Positions 1-9,099 are shown, counted from the stretch's first letter. The stretch is DNA of 64,000 nt from Telmatactis stephensoni (GCA_029948255.1 JALIZF010000995.1:1-64000); one strand, 5' to 3'. Program-made: numbers and translations. The notes: generated by a model from the letters alone, not told the origin.

Positions 1-35
1 TTCGTATACATTCCGCATTATGACCTCATTATGCG
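1..35 (+). repeat. Left inverted terminal repeat of DIRS copy 1
   Basis: Exact reverse complement of 4481-4515. It contains the quasi-palindrome GCATTATG-ACCT-CATTATGC, two 8-bp inverted arms around 4 bp, a layout expected of a tyrosine-recombinase core site. The core role is inferred. Confidence 0.9.
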
Positions 36-121
36 CTCTTCAAAGCAGAGGTGACAAAAGAAACAATAGACACGTGTGCACACTGTCACACTTAATTGGG
101 TTTATTAACCTTTCTCTTAAG

Positions 122-1231
122 TCACGACAAAATCATTTGCTCAATAGATACACTCGAAGGTGGACACCTTTTATAGAATTTCGAGAATGTATTCTCGTTG
201 GACCAATTGCCTAACTTTAAGATATCGCTAATTGATGCACCATTGAGAAAGGCTTTAGATGTAGCTGCGCTACGGGTGCTGTGAGCTGTGTATTTCTGCA
301 CATCAATACCAGCTGTTTCCAAAACTTGTTTAATCCATCGAGCTAGAGTGCTAGACGTAACGCTCTTGTGAGGCTTGCAATATGAAATAAATAACTGAGT
401 ACAGCCATTTCTTAGTGCTTCTGTTCTCTTAATATATTCTAATAAATGCAAACGAGGACAAAGAGGGCAGTTGTCTCGTAGTGCAGGAAAAACGACGTTT
501 ACACTCTCATGGCCTGGTCGAGTAGTTTTAAGCCTATCACTGACAACAAAAATTATCTTATCTTCTTGAATTTTCATATTGGTGACATTTAATGCCTGCA
601 AAGTTTGACCTCTTTGGGCTGATGCTAAGGCCAATAAAGTCACTAATTTCAGTGAAAGGTTTTTCAGAGTGAGTTCATTCACAGGAAACAGTCCTCTAAG
701 GTATTGAGTCACCTGATTCACGTCCCACGTGTCATTATATTTCGGACGAGGAGGATTCACTTGGAAAATACCTTTCATGAAACGAGACACTAGATGGTGC
801 GAACCTAAATCTCGACCAGAAATAGATTTGATAGTAGCTGATATAGCTGATCTATATGTATTAACTGTATTGTAAGATTTGCCTTGATCAAAAATAGTCA
901 ACAGAAAGTCAATAAGCACCGTTACAGGGGCTTGAATGATATCAACCTTGAGTTGATCACACCAGCTGACCCACATGCTCCATGGTTTGCTGTATTGCTT
1001 GCCTGTTCCATGAGTCCAAGACTTGGTGATAATTTCGGCAGCCCTTGCTGAAAGGCCTTGGCTTGTGAGGGCTGACCTGATATAGGCCAAGCGGCCAGGC
1101 GCATCTGATTGCGGAGAGGGTGCAGGCGGCCGTTGTGGTTCAATCTCAGCAGGTTGTTCCATTGGGGGAGCAGGACAGGACGATCTGTTAGAAGGCTTAA
1201 GAGCACTGGATACCACGCTTGGGTTTTCCAC
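122..1231 (-). CDS. DIRS tyrosine recombinase (copy 1)
   Basis: Tyrosine recombinase (phage-integrase fold) that would cut and rejoin DNA through a covalent 3'-phosphotyrosine to integrate the circular cDNA. The frame of about 369 codons shows the expected catalytic set in order: an arginine in SAQRGQTL, the HxxR box (HSTR, arginine codon at 272-274), the GNW tryptophan, and the nucleophile tyrosine in KFYKR (codon 173-175). The N-terminal part is proline-rich, then a helical SAM-like region. The reported start is a GTG; no ATG precedes the conserved part, and the frame overlaps the end of the RT frame by 310 bp. Translation may therefore depend on internal initiation, recoding or a spliced RNA. 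Catalytic residues are complete, so this copy could be active. Confidence 0.9.
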   Translation of the reverse strand: MENPSVVSSALKPSNRSSCPAPPMEQPAEIEPQRPPAPSPQSDAPGRLAYIRSALTSQGLSARAAEIITKSWTHGTGKQYSKPWSMWVSWCDQLKVDIIQAPVTVLIDFLLTIFDQGKSYNTVNTYRSAISATIKSISGRDLGSHHLVSRFMKGIFQVNPPRPKYNDTWDVNQVTQYLRGLFPVNELTLKNLSLKLVTLLALASAQRGQTLQALNVTNMKIQEDKIIFVVSDRLKTTRPGHESVNVVFPALRDNCPLCPRLHLLEYIKRTEALRNGCTQLFISYCKPHKSVTSSTLARWIKQVLETAGIDVQKYTAHSTRSAATSKAFLNGASISDILKLGNWSNENTFSKFYKRCPPSSVSIEQMILS

Positions 1232-3231
1232 ACTGGTGCAATCAGCAAAAGTTGAGCCTGATCTTCTTGGACTTTTGATAATGCTTTGGAGATCACACTA
1301 AATGGAGGGAAAGCGTAACACACTAAGTTATGCCACGAAAAAGAGAATGCATTGGTTGCCCAGGCCCCTGGGTCAGGGTGCCAAGAGACATAGCGCTCAA
1401 GTTTGGCATTCAGGCGAGAAGCAAAAAGGTCGATCTCGGGCCAGAAAACTCGCTGGCTGACCCATGTAAACACAGTCGGATGCAGACTCCACTCTGTTCT
1501 GTCATTAAAATGACGAGAACCAAAATCCGCACTACTATTGCACTCGCCAGGAATATGTTGGGCAGTTAAAGAAATTCGGCGCTGCATGCACCACGACCAA
1601 ATCTCTCGAGCTAGGTTGTTGAGCAGTGGGGAATGCATGCCCCCCATTTTATTGAGATATCCCACTGCTGTGGTATTATCACTCTTAAGGCACACATTGG
1701 CATCATTGTCAGCATAGCATTTTAAGGCGAAAAAAGCTGCTAACAACTCCAGATAGTTGATATGAAATTCACACTCGTCAGGTGTCCAGTGGCCACCCGA
1801 GGTCTGACCGTTGTAGCTAGCACCCCAACCCAGCAGGCTAGCATCCGATTCAATAGTATGGGTAAATGGGGGATCCCTTATAGGTCTACCATTGAAAACC
1901 CGGATATTATCGATAACCCAGGATAAATCTTGGCGGGCTAAGGGAGAAAGTACGACGGTATCGTCGTAGCGCGCTCCTAGGGATATATCGGACGACTTGC
2001 ATGCTTCAACTGATCTGTAAAAAAGTTGCAGATACTTCACAGCTGGGAAGGCAGATACTAAATTCCCGGACACCTGCGCCACCTCCCTTATGGTCGGCTC
2101 AGTTGTATTGAGAAGTCTCCTGCAGACTCGGACAATTTTATCAACTTTTTCCTCCGGTAATGTCAACGTGTAACTTGTAGAATCAATTTGAAATCCAAGA
2201 AAAGAAATGGTCCTTGACGGGTCAAGGTGGGATTTACCGTAGTTGATTTGAAAACCCAGATCTGAGAGCAGACTAGAAACCTGGCGTGTGTGTTCACTGC
2301 ACTGGTGCGCTGACGATGCAACAATGAGAGTATCATCTATATAATAAGTAGTTCGAATTCCTTGAGCTCTCAGTAGGGCGTAAACAGGCTTTAAAATTTT
2401 GGTAAATGTCCTTGGGGCTAAACTATATCCAAAAGGGAGACAAACAAACTCGTAAAGACGATTTTGCCATAAAAATCGCAAATATTTACGATCGTCGTAG
2501 TGAATAGGAATGCTGAAATAAGCATCCTTCAGATCAATAGAAGCCATGAAATCGTCACGATGAATCAATTGTCTCGCGAATTCTATAGTTTCCATTTTAA
2601 AGCGTGCCTTACAAACCCATTCATTAAGAGGTTTAAGGTTGATCACCGGTCTCAAATCACCTGTTTTCTTAGGGACAACAAAAATATTTGAAATAAATTC
2701 TTTAGAGCAATGCTCAACTTCAACAATGGCTCCTTTGGAGAGCAATTTCGAAACTTCACTCGAAATGGCAGTTTTTTGCTCGTCATCAAATCTTGGAGGG
2801 ATGGGAAATACATCCTGTCTCGGCTGCGACACAAATTCCAGCCGATACCCTTGGATGGTTTCAATGATCCAAGGATCTGAGGTGATTTGTTTCCATTGAT
2901 CAACATAGTTTGCTAAATTACCGGTGCAACTCACATGATTTAGGTCGTGGTTTTGGAGTTGTTTGCTGAGACTTGGTCTGGTCTCCTTTCTTGGAATACG
3001 TCTGGTTCCTGGATTGGTCTCTTGAACTGTAGTTCTTGTAGCCGTATCCTGGATTTCTCTGCCGCGGAGCTTGATATCTGTCCCGTAAAAAAGTACGCGA
3101 GCTATCGCTCCTGCGGCGAAAGTGCTTACTCGGCGTTTTTGTCGACGTAGTGCTGGAAGGCTTGAAGACCTTGGAAGTAATTTTGTTGGCTTTGGCGATT
3201 TCGTCAACGTGTTTCGCCAGATCGTCGCCAA
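922..3231 (-). CDS. DIRS reverse transcriptase / RNase H / methyltransferase-like polyprotein (copy 1)
   Basis: Copies element RNA into DNA. Domains in order: an RT palm with the YYIDD catalytic box (2332-2346, about residue 296) and the upstream aspartate in SIDLKDAYFS; an RNase H domain starting with ESDASLLGWGA (aspartate codon 1843-1845) followed by the NYLELLA glutamate and KSDNTTAV aspartate; then a tail with WPEIDLFASRLN and an FPPF motif, like the DAM-type methyltransferase domain known in DIRS elements. The left limit of 3231 is the open-frame limit and begins at a TTG; no ATG is evident, and the first ~100 codons overlap gag (2918-3231). Expression by frameshift from gag or internal initiation is inferred. 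No internal stop is present, in contrast to copy 2. Confidence 0.92.
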   Translation of the reverse strand: MATIWRNTLTKSPKPTKLLPRSSSLPALRRQKRRVSTFAAGAIARVLFYGTDIKLRGREIQDTATRTTVQETNPGTRRIPRKETRPSLSKQLQNHDLNHVSCTGNLANYVDQWKQITSDPWIIETIQGYRLEFVSQPRQDVFPIPPRFDDEQKTAISSEVSKLLSKGAIVEVEHCSKEFISNIFVVPKKTGDLRPVINLKPLNEWVCKARFKMETIEFARQLIHRDDFMASIDLKDAYFSIPIHYDDRKYLRFLWQNRLYEFVCLPFGYSLAPRTFTKILKPVYALLRAQGIRTTYYIDDTLIVASSAHQCSEHTRQVSSLLSDLGFQINYGKSHLDPSRTISFLGFQIDSTSYTLTLPEEKVDKIVRVCRRLLNTTEPTIREVAQVSGNLVSAFPAVKYLQLFYRSVEACKSSDISLGARYDDTVVLSPLARQDLSWVIDNIRVFNGRPIRDPPFTHTIESDASLLGWGASYNGQTSGGHWTPDECEFHINYLELLAAFFALKCYADNDANVCLKSDNTTAVGYLNKMGGMHSPLLNNLAREIWSWCMQRRISLTAQHIPGECNSSADFGSRHFNDRTEWSLHPTVFTWVSQRVFWPEIDLFASRLNAKLERYVSWHPDPGAWATNAFSFSWHNLVCYAFPPFSVISKALSKVQEDQAQLLLIAPVWKTQAWYPVLLSLLTDRPVLLPQWNNLLRLNHNGRLHPLRNQMRLAAWPISGQPSQAKAFQQGLPKLSPSLGLMEQASNTANHGACGSAGVINSRLISFKPL

Positions 3232-4195
3232 AAAGCGATTGTGTTACAGGTGTAGACTGAAGGCAAAGAGCCTGAAAACTCTTACTCAACTCAGGTTTGA
3301 GGTTTTCACGTCGCTTGAGAGACGTTTGGTAGCAAGCATTACCAAGGAAAGTCAGAGAGTCTGACAACACACCCAACAGCTCCTTGGGCTTCGGCTGAGT
3401 GTTGTTCTTTTTGGACTGAATAATATCGTCAGCCATTTGTGCCAAAGCTTGACTAGCTTTTACAATCGACTTCTGTATTTCTTGCATCCCGAGATCACGT
3501 AGTTTTGACGCACGTGGCAATTCGCTCCAGAGCGCTTGGTTGACTTTAGGAATGCAAACAAGCGGGCAATTTTCGGGTGTTTTATACTTCTCGCCAATGG
3601 CTTTCATTTTTTCTTCAATGGGTTTTTTGGTAAATGCATCAGTGATTCTGGTGGCAAGCGAGTTGCTAATTTTAGGACCGACGTCTTCTGAGTCAAAAAC
3701 TGATGGAGGCAAATCCACCTCCTCGTCAGTACTTTCACCGGCATCCGTGCCTTCTGAACCAGAAGCTAGACTCAAAGTAGGATCAAATACTTCAGCCTGT
3801 GTAGTGCCGTGAACTCTTGCAGAATTAAGCGAACCGCTTTCTGCAGAATATTCGTTTGTTTTACGTCTCTTAGCAGATTGGAGCGAACCGCTCTCTGCCT
3901 GGAAGCTTTCCTCCGAGATTTCATGGTGCTCGGTTCGGCGTTTTTTAGCCTTTTGTCGTACAGGGAGCGAACCGCTCTCTGAAGACTGTTGAGTGGCTTG
4001 GGCCTGAGACTTTACAAGGCCAGCCAAATCTTCGATAGCCTTTGACATACGGTCTAAACCAAGGTTGTGGTGAAGTTCAGCAATGTCATATCGATCAAAT
4101 GTTTCTTTTCGTCCTGGGACTGGCCCCACTGAAGGTTCTTGTTCTTCGGCAAGAAGTTTCTCCTCGGTTTCGTCTCGTTCGGGACTTGAGGACAT
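2918..4195 (-). CDS. DIRS gag-like protein (copy 1)
   Basis: First frame of the element, 425 codons, with a good ATG (context ACCATGT). It probably forms or binds the RNA particle; this role is inferred from position, as DIRS gag proteins have little sequence conservation. Visible features: an acidic N-terminus, three copies of the motif ESGSL, two of them followed by basic patches that could be nuclear localisation signals (KAKKRR, KRRK), an acidic middle region, a conserved-looking central part (NCPLVCIPKVN, then LWSELP), and a basic Arg/Ser/Tyr/Gln-rich C-terminus suited to nucleic-acid binding. It overlaps the RT frame by 314 bp. No zinc knuckle is seen. Confidence 0.8.
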   Translation of the reverse strand: MSSSPERDETEEKLLAEEQEPSVGPVPGRKETFDRYDIAELHHNLGLDRMSKAIEDLAGLVKSQAQATQQSSESGSLPVRQKAKKRRTEHHEISEESFQAESGSLQSAKRRKTNEYSAESGSLNSARVHGTTQAEVFDPTLSLASGSEGTDAGESTDEEVDLPPSVFDSEDVGPKISNSLATRITDAFTKKPIEEKMKAIGEKYKTPENCPLVCIPKVNQALWSELPRASKLRDLGMQEIQKSIVKASQALAQMADDIIQSKKNNTQPKPKELLGVLSDSLTFLGNACYQTSLKRRENLKPELSKSFQALCLQSTPVTQSLFGDDLAKHVDEIAKANKITSKVFKPSSTTSTKTPSKHFRRRSDSSRTFLRDRYQAPRQRNPGYGYKNYSSRDQSRNQTYSKKGDQTKSQQTTPKPRPKSCELHR

Positions 4196-4408
4196 GGTTG
4201 CTTTTAAGACTTGTGAATTCCGGTCTCTCTGTCAAAACCAATAGAGTCAATAAAAAGATAATATACGTTAACCTGTGGCTAACAGTAAATGTAAACGAAG
4301 AAAACCAGTGAATTCAAAGTCACCAAGTGACGTACTGGCTAAGAAGTGGGCTTACCTGACTAGCTCAGTGCACGAAAAAAGAAGAGGACGGTTATCCGGG
4401 TTGCTACC

Positions 4409-4470
4409 TTTTTATACAAATTGATTTCCATAACAATGGATCTTTGAATAGTGGGCTGCTGCGCATGCGC
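4409..4470 (-). promoter_or_regulatory. Putative DIRS promoter: NRF1-like site plus TATA box
   Basis: On the minus strand a TATAAAAA box lies at 4409-4416, about 215 bp ahead of the gag ATG. About 45 bp upstream is GCGCATGCGC (4461-4470), which fits the NRF1 consensus. The same block exists at 16995-17056 in copy 2 and inverted at about 12300-12400. Transcription start near 4380 is inferred. Confidence 0.5.
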
Positions 4471-4480
4471 GATTAAGGAT

Positions 4481-4515
4481 CGCATAATGAGGTCATAATG
4501 CGGAATGTATACGAA
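4481..4515 (-). repeat. Right inverted terminal repeat of DIRS copy 1
   Basis: 35 bp, exact reverse complement of positions 1-35. The flank continues AGAAT in both copies, so the true end may extend a few bases further. Confidence 0.9.
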
Positions 4516-4599
4516 GAGAATGTTGCTTTTGGGGATTATTGGAAGTTGTACAGATAGGTCTTACTAAGTTCAAGTCATTTCAAATTTTAATTTATTTTC

Positions 4600-5095
4600 A
4601 TCCAAGTACCCCTTATAATTATAATTGTATCATTTAACATTGAGTCAGGCAAGGAGTTCCATAATTTAGCCCAAGTGTATGCACACCTATTTTAATAAAT
4701 ATTAGTTCTCACTTTGGGAACCTGAAAGTTATCACTTGAACAATGCAGATCAATATATTTAGAAGGTGGTTGGTGGTTTCTTTCAAGTAGGGATTAATCA
4801 AGCCATCAACAATTTTAAACACTGTTATGACTTTTTTGTGCCCTACATTCAAATAACCACCCTGTTTCTTTGAACACCTGGCTTGTACAATATAATAAAA
4901 ATCATGCGCACAGCTCAATTTTGTATTTTTTGTAATTTTGTAATGAACACTTGGTCTATGCTGTTCCACACTAAGCAGCTATAGTTGAAGTAAGGCTTGA
5001 CTCTTCACTTGTAGATTTTAAGAATGAATGTCAACAATAAACGGAGCTCAATTGTTCTATAATTCCTACTACGCTTAATACGACCTCTAATCTGT
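4600..5095 (-). pseudogene. Decayed LINE (CR1/L2-like) reverse transcriptase tail
   Basis: Three-frame reading of the minus strand shows pieces of the C-terminal part of a non-LTR retrotransposon polymerase: a segment like YFNYSCLVWNSID then KLQKIQN near 4905-5010, and WAKLWNSLPDSM near 4645-4690. Stops and frame changes separate them. These phrases are typical of the post-RT region of CR1/L2-type LINEs. Nothing upstream of the RT core is visible, so this is a 5'-truncated, degraded copy. Confidence 0.55.
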
Positions 5096-5107
5096 CGTTC
5101 TGTGTGA

Positions 5108-5233
5108 TTATCTGGATAATAACTCAAGATTTTGCATGTTAGCAAGATTGCTTTGTAGACATATAGTTTGTCGTTTCTGGAGTTGCTCCAGTGTATGTTT
5201 GGGAACCAGGACCATCTTTTTCGCGTAATTCAT
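5108..5233 (-). pseudogene. Start of a third gene of the Polinton-like block (fragment)
   Basis: Immediately after the core-like remnant, a new ATG (5231-5233) opens a frame beginning MNYAKKMVLVPKHTLEQL that stays open for about 40 codons. Its position and its opening (short, KKM..VP) resemble the gene that follows the small basic protein in Polinton/adintovirus-like elements as I remember them. It is too short to assign a role. Confidence 0.35.
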
Positions 5234-5246
5234 GTTAAAAACTTTT

Positions 5247-5549
5247 CTAGTACCATGAGGGCAGCAGGAAGTAAAAGTGCGAGAAAATTTCCTTCTTTCT
5301 GGATGAGAATTTTTGTGACAAAGGAACACCCTTTGTAGCGAGTTTGATCAAATGGTTTTTATGCTGAGCAAGTTTCTTTTTCTTGCAATGACTGACGGGA
5401 AGATTTGAATTCAATAAATTGTAAACGCACTCACAGATCGTGTAAATAAGTGGGTCATCAGCGGTCTTGAGGATGGTTTTGACTTGGTGGGGTTTGCTTG
5501 AAGCCAATACCTTTAAGTGGTGATAGTTCCTCTTGGCAAAAACGCTCAT
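5247..5549 (-). pseudogene. Small basic core-like protein of a Polinton/adintovirus-like element, frameshifted
   Basis: The frame from an ATG at 5549 encodes about 80 well-preserved residues: AKRNYHHLK near the start, then a TADDPLIYTICECVYN helix and lysine-rich KKKKLAQHKNH and VPLSQK. Such small lysine-rich proteins with an ICEC helix are common next to capsid and packaging genes of Polinton/adintovirus-type elements in cnidarians, and have been compared with the adenovirus core protein (known by resemblance, not searched here). After VPLSQK the reading frame shifts and the conserved C-terminus is lost. It lies just downstream of the ATPase remnant in the same orientation, supporting a shared origin. 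Confidence 0.5.
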
Positions 5550-5597
5550 GGTCAAATGATTCAATCTTGGTAAATGCACTGTTTTTTTAAACCTTTC

Positions 5598-6190
5598 TCA
5601 CGTAAGCATATTGTCTCTCGTCTGGAAAGAGATTGGTTCGCAGTCGAAAGTCATCCGGAGTTTCCGGTTTGAGGTCGCACAATAGGGCTTTGTAGTTGCA
5701 TCTTGAAAAGCTTTTTGCATGAACTTGACATTTCCAGGGTACATTTGTTTGGCTAAATGAGTGATTTGACTGCTATCTCTCGGGGACTTGAAAATGACCA
5801 AATAGTGAGCATCGAGAGAAATATTGCAGAGTTCATTGGTTTGATAAAAGACGTTTTGAAGCATTAAAACTGAAGATAAATTCATGTGGTATATGTCCTT
5901 GGTGAATATATTGGTCAAACGCTTATCGTTACCCAATTCATTCATCACATCGTACTAAATTATGCACACTGGGATCCAACATGGAATCTAAGTCACTCGG
6001 CAATCATTCAGTGAAGGTGATGTTTGGAATGGTTTCTCACATCTCGTGATGGGCTGCTTGAAACATGCTGTGACACTAGATAATGTTCTCTGGGGCGCCG
6101 TCAATCATTTCTTCACCTCAATATGTTTTCCCACAGCAGCTGGCTCCGGCGAAGATTGCTCCAAAAGGATGTTTAAGTCGTGGATCCATA
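5598..6190 (-). pseudogene. Packaging-ATPase remnant of a Polinton/adintovirus-like element
   Basis: Minus-strand reading gives a degraded P-loop ATPase of the FtsK/HerA packaging type. A Walker A box fitting GxxxxGKT (read as GASCCGKT) lies at 6124-6147. A middle part with MLDPSVHNLV is at about 5960-6000. A longer intact stretch contains MNELGNDKRLTNIFTK, QNVFYQ and the LVIFKSPRDSSQI box in 5598-5948. Stop codons interrupt the frame at several points between 5950 and 6120, so it cannot make the enzyme. In intact elements this enzyme pumps DNA into capsids. No capsid, protease or polymerase gene is visible nearby, so only this corner of the element survives. Confidence 0.6.
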
Positions 6191-6338
6191 GTGTTAAATG
6201 AATCCAATTCAGAAATACAAGCACACTTATGGAAAAATTAAATTGAAACACGCAAGGTATGATGGGATATTTTGGATAATCAAGCAATTTGATCATTCAC
6301 TTTTCTAAAGTGTGTTGTTTATGAAATGTTTTTTTATT

Positions 6339-6599
6339 TTATGCTTGAGGTTTTCTCCTCAAATTCTTGGATGTTTGTTCTAGTCGTACCACTGGAGTCA
6401 GCCACCTGATGTTGAAGCAGCGCTTCAAATCAAGTTTCTCCAGTCGTACGACTGGAGTCAAGGGGGTGTTCAGCTCTTGATACGGTTTCCCCAGTGTTAG
6501 GCAACCTCTGTGTAGACCTAACTCTTCTTCTACACCTTTGATGGCAATAAACAGTTCGTTGAAGGAATTTTCCATTTTCTTGACGAGGGTGGAACTCAA
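6339..6599 (-). CDS. Small hypothetical ORF with upstream TATA-like sequence
   Basis: An 86-codon minus-strand frame, unrecognised. A TATATAA lies about 30-40 bp upstream (near 6630-6636 on the minus strand), and it stands upstream of the ATPase remnant in the same orientation. Its 3' half contains a 16-bp element around CTGGAGTCA repeated twice (about 6391 and 6442), giving a repeated LTPVVRLE peptide. It may be part of the same decayed element or chance. Confidence 0.2.
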   Translation of the reverse strand: MSSTLVKKMENSFNELFIAIKGVEEELGLHRGCLTLGKPYQELNTPLTPVVRLEKLDLKRCFNIRWLTPVVRLEQTSKNLRRKPQA

Positions 6600-6695
6600 G
6601 TGAAAAAATACCTTGCAAGAGTCTGTTTATATAGGCAAGATATTGTTGTCACGTGTTACGGGTGATTGTTTTGGTTTTCAACGGCGTGCACTTTG

Positions 6696-6840
6696 ATGCA
6701 GTTAAAGTCATTTGTGATACTCACCGCACTTTGATGTATTCAAATTCATTCGGGGATGCGGAGTTTGTGGACGCCAGACTTTGGAAAATTAAAGTCATTT
6801 GTGAGCCTCGCCGCACTTTGATGTATTCAAATTCATTTGT
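6696..6840. repeat. Direct repeat pair, about 56 bp each
   Basis: 6696-6753 and 6782-6839 share TTAAAGTCATTTGTGA and GCACTTTGATGTATTC with few differences. No gene is recognised in this interval. Confidence 0.7.
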
Positions 6841-7639
6841 GACAGTCGTAATGGCCACCTTGTTTATTCTTCAAAACAAAATTGAAATCAAACATAGGAA
6901 AAACGTTGAGGAACTAGAAAAATATGTAGCATATGAATGAATGATACTAATTTGATGTTGCTTTTACATTTGTTGTAGATGTAGATGTAGATGTGCTAAC
7001 ACTTTGTGGTTCAAAAAGATGATGAATTACAGAGTACCCTGTTGTTCTAAATGCAAGTGTTTATTGACGAAAGAATTTCTTTTGGTTGACTGTGGAAAAT
7101 TGGACTTAAAAAGTATTGCTGCCAAGTTGTCAACTTTTAAAAACATTTATTTACTGCTGGATCAAAGCAATATATCTTGTGAATAGTCCAGTAATTTTAG
7201 GCCAAATATGAGACGAACCTGTAACTAATTGCAACAGAAGGTATTTCAACGGTTTCTGATAGAATAATATATCCCCTATAACATATCAAAAATCGGCAAA
7301 AATCGGTGCTTGCGAAGTTGCCGAAAAACGATGCTAAAGTGACACAAGATAGACCTAATATTTTTACAACATTAAAACGAGGCTCCGATTTCAAAAAAGT
7401 AGAAATGCTTAAAAAAGACCGCTATAATAAAATAAAATAAAATCCGTTTTTGATTTGCGAGCTAAACAGATATATATAATGTTTTTCTGTAATTTAACTT
7501 AAAAACATTTTTTTCAGTTAATTATCATGTACATGTATCGTGTAAGTTTGTTTCTTTGTCTTTCAATCAAGAATAAATCGATACGGGTTTGAGTTTTGCA
7601 GCTGCAACAAAAAGAAGTCACATTCCGCACAAATTTTGA

Positions 7640-7890
7640 ATGAATGAATGAAACAGTTGATGGATGGATAAACAGGCATGAATGGAGGGAGGTGATTAGT
7701 GAATTGGAGGATGAATGGGTGAATGGAATAAATGAGTTATTTTAGAATAAACTGATTTATAAATGAATGAAACGATGGATGAATGGATTAATGAATGGAT
7801 GGAGACTTGAATGTATGTATATGGATGGATAAAATGAATGTTTGAATAAATGGATGCATTAATGAATGAAATGATGGATGGATAGATGAA
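7640..7890. repeat. ATGAATGG/GGAT-rich microsatellite
   Basis: Imperfect tetranucleotide-based tract rich in GGATGAAT and ATGA steps. It ends exactly where recognisable coding sequence of the PIN-CXC pseudogene begins. Confidence 0.8.
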
Positions 7891-9041
7891 CCAGGAGCTG
7901 CAACATATGAGGAAATCTGCCAGATCTATTGCAGATATGTCAAGCGCAAGTACCAGCAACCTATCATTGTTTACGACGGTTACAACACGCTAACAACCAA
8001 GAGCATGACACAACAGAGGCAAGTAGGGAACAAAACTGGAGCAACAGTTAGTCTATCAGCAAACATGAAAGTCGCTATCAAGAAAGAACAATTTCTAGCT
8101 ATTGCAAAGAATAAGCAACAGTTAATTGAGATGTTACGCCAGAGGCTTGCCGAGAAGGGTTGCACTACCCACCAGGCCGACGGCGACGCAGATGTATTAA
8201 TCGTGCAAACCGCAGTAAAGACATCCGAATCCAAGCATACCACACTGGTTGGCGACAACACAGATCTGATTGTACTACTTTGCTACTATTGCGATCTATC
8301 AAACAATGATCTGATATTCAAGCCGGAGCCAAAAGCAAATACAAGCAGCAGAAGTTGGAGCATGCGACATGTAAAGACGAAGCTCGGCGAGCGACTATGC
8401 AAGAATATTCTGTTTCTTCACGCACTGCTTGGTTGCGACACCACTTCTCGTGTTTTTGGTATTGGCAAAGGCGTTGTAATCAAGACATATGTGGAGAGTG
8501 CGTATTTTCAAGATCAAGCTGCCGTGTTTGATTGTGCACGTGCATTCGTTGATAATGTGATAAAAGCTGGCGAGAACGCGCTAGTGGCTCTATACAGAGG
8601 TAAGATAGGCGAGACCGTAGATCAGCTGAGGTACAAGAAGTACTGTGAGAAGTTTGCCATGCAGCAGGAAATCATACGTCCAGCCACAAAGTCTTCCTCC
8701 AACATCATCAGCCGCAAAATATCACTCATTGAGAGTCTATCTGCAAGTGGGACAGTGGAAGAGACAAGAATACACAATAGAGGAAGTCCAACGATGGGGA
8801 TGGACAAAAAATACAGATCAACTGCTTCCTGTGATGCATGACTGACAAGGATGCTGCTCCTGAATACCTTTTACGTGTCATTAGATGTAACTGCTCGTCA
8901 GACTGCAACACGCGAAGATGTGCGTATAGGAAGAATGGCTTCGAGTGTTCCCCAGCTTGTGGTCAATGCAGGGGTGTTAGCTGCATCAATTCTACGTCGC
9001 GAGAGCCTGAACCTGACGAAGGCGAAGAGATCACAGACTAA
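7888..9041 (+). pseudogene. FEN1/XPG-like PIN nuclease with C-terminal CXC domain, 5'-truncated and frameshifted
   Basis: Reads in frame from about 7888 to 8700: IIVYDGYN resembles the first FEN1/XPG acidic box (VFDG), DADVLIVQTA and VGDNTDLIVLL the central acidic boxes, and HALLGCDTTSRVFGIGKG the GCDYxxGIG helix-two-turn-helix region. The frame then shifts near 8690 (RVYLQVGQWK...WGWTKN continues in another frame). It shifts again at 8838 through an extra 4 bp (ATGCATG), before a CXC (Tesmin/TSO1-like) cysteine cluster: CNCSSDCNTRRC, then CSPACGQCRG. An intact relative would be a structure-specific nuclease tethered to DNA. Multicopy PIN-CXC proteins of this type are familiar from cnidarian genomes. 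The N-terminus is missing. Confidence 0.7.
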
Positions 9042-9099
9042 ATCAGAACACGTGCATTTTGCAAATAGTTGATTTGTCCCCAATAAATAATCGAGAGTA

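Larger units (their letters stand above)
1..4515 (-). mobile_element. DIRS-type tyrosine-recombinase retrotransposon, copy 1
   Basis: The element is bounded by perfect 35-bp inverted ends (1-35 and 4481-4515) and read on the minus strand. Three overlapping frames follow in order: a gag-like protein, a reverse transcriptase with RNase H and a methyltransferase-like tail, and a tyrosine recombinase. That set of enzymes with inverted rather than direct ends is diagnostic of the DIRS order (known family biology): the recombinase, not a DDE integrase, inserts a circular DNA intermediate, so no target duplication is expected. All three frames are long and uninterrupted. A second copy lies 12.6 kb to the right with about 99 percent identity. 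I did not find the internal complementary region usual in DIRS elements. The left end coincides with the window edge, so a few more bases may lie outside. Confidence 0.93.

Noticed and set aside
1330..1569. Plus-strand ORFs inside the DIRS copies
   Set aside because: Opposite-strand shadows of the RT frame, repeated in both copies simply because the DNA is repeated.
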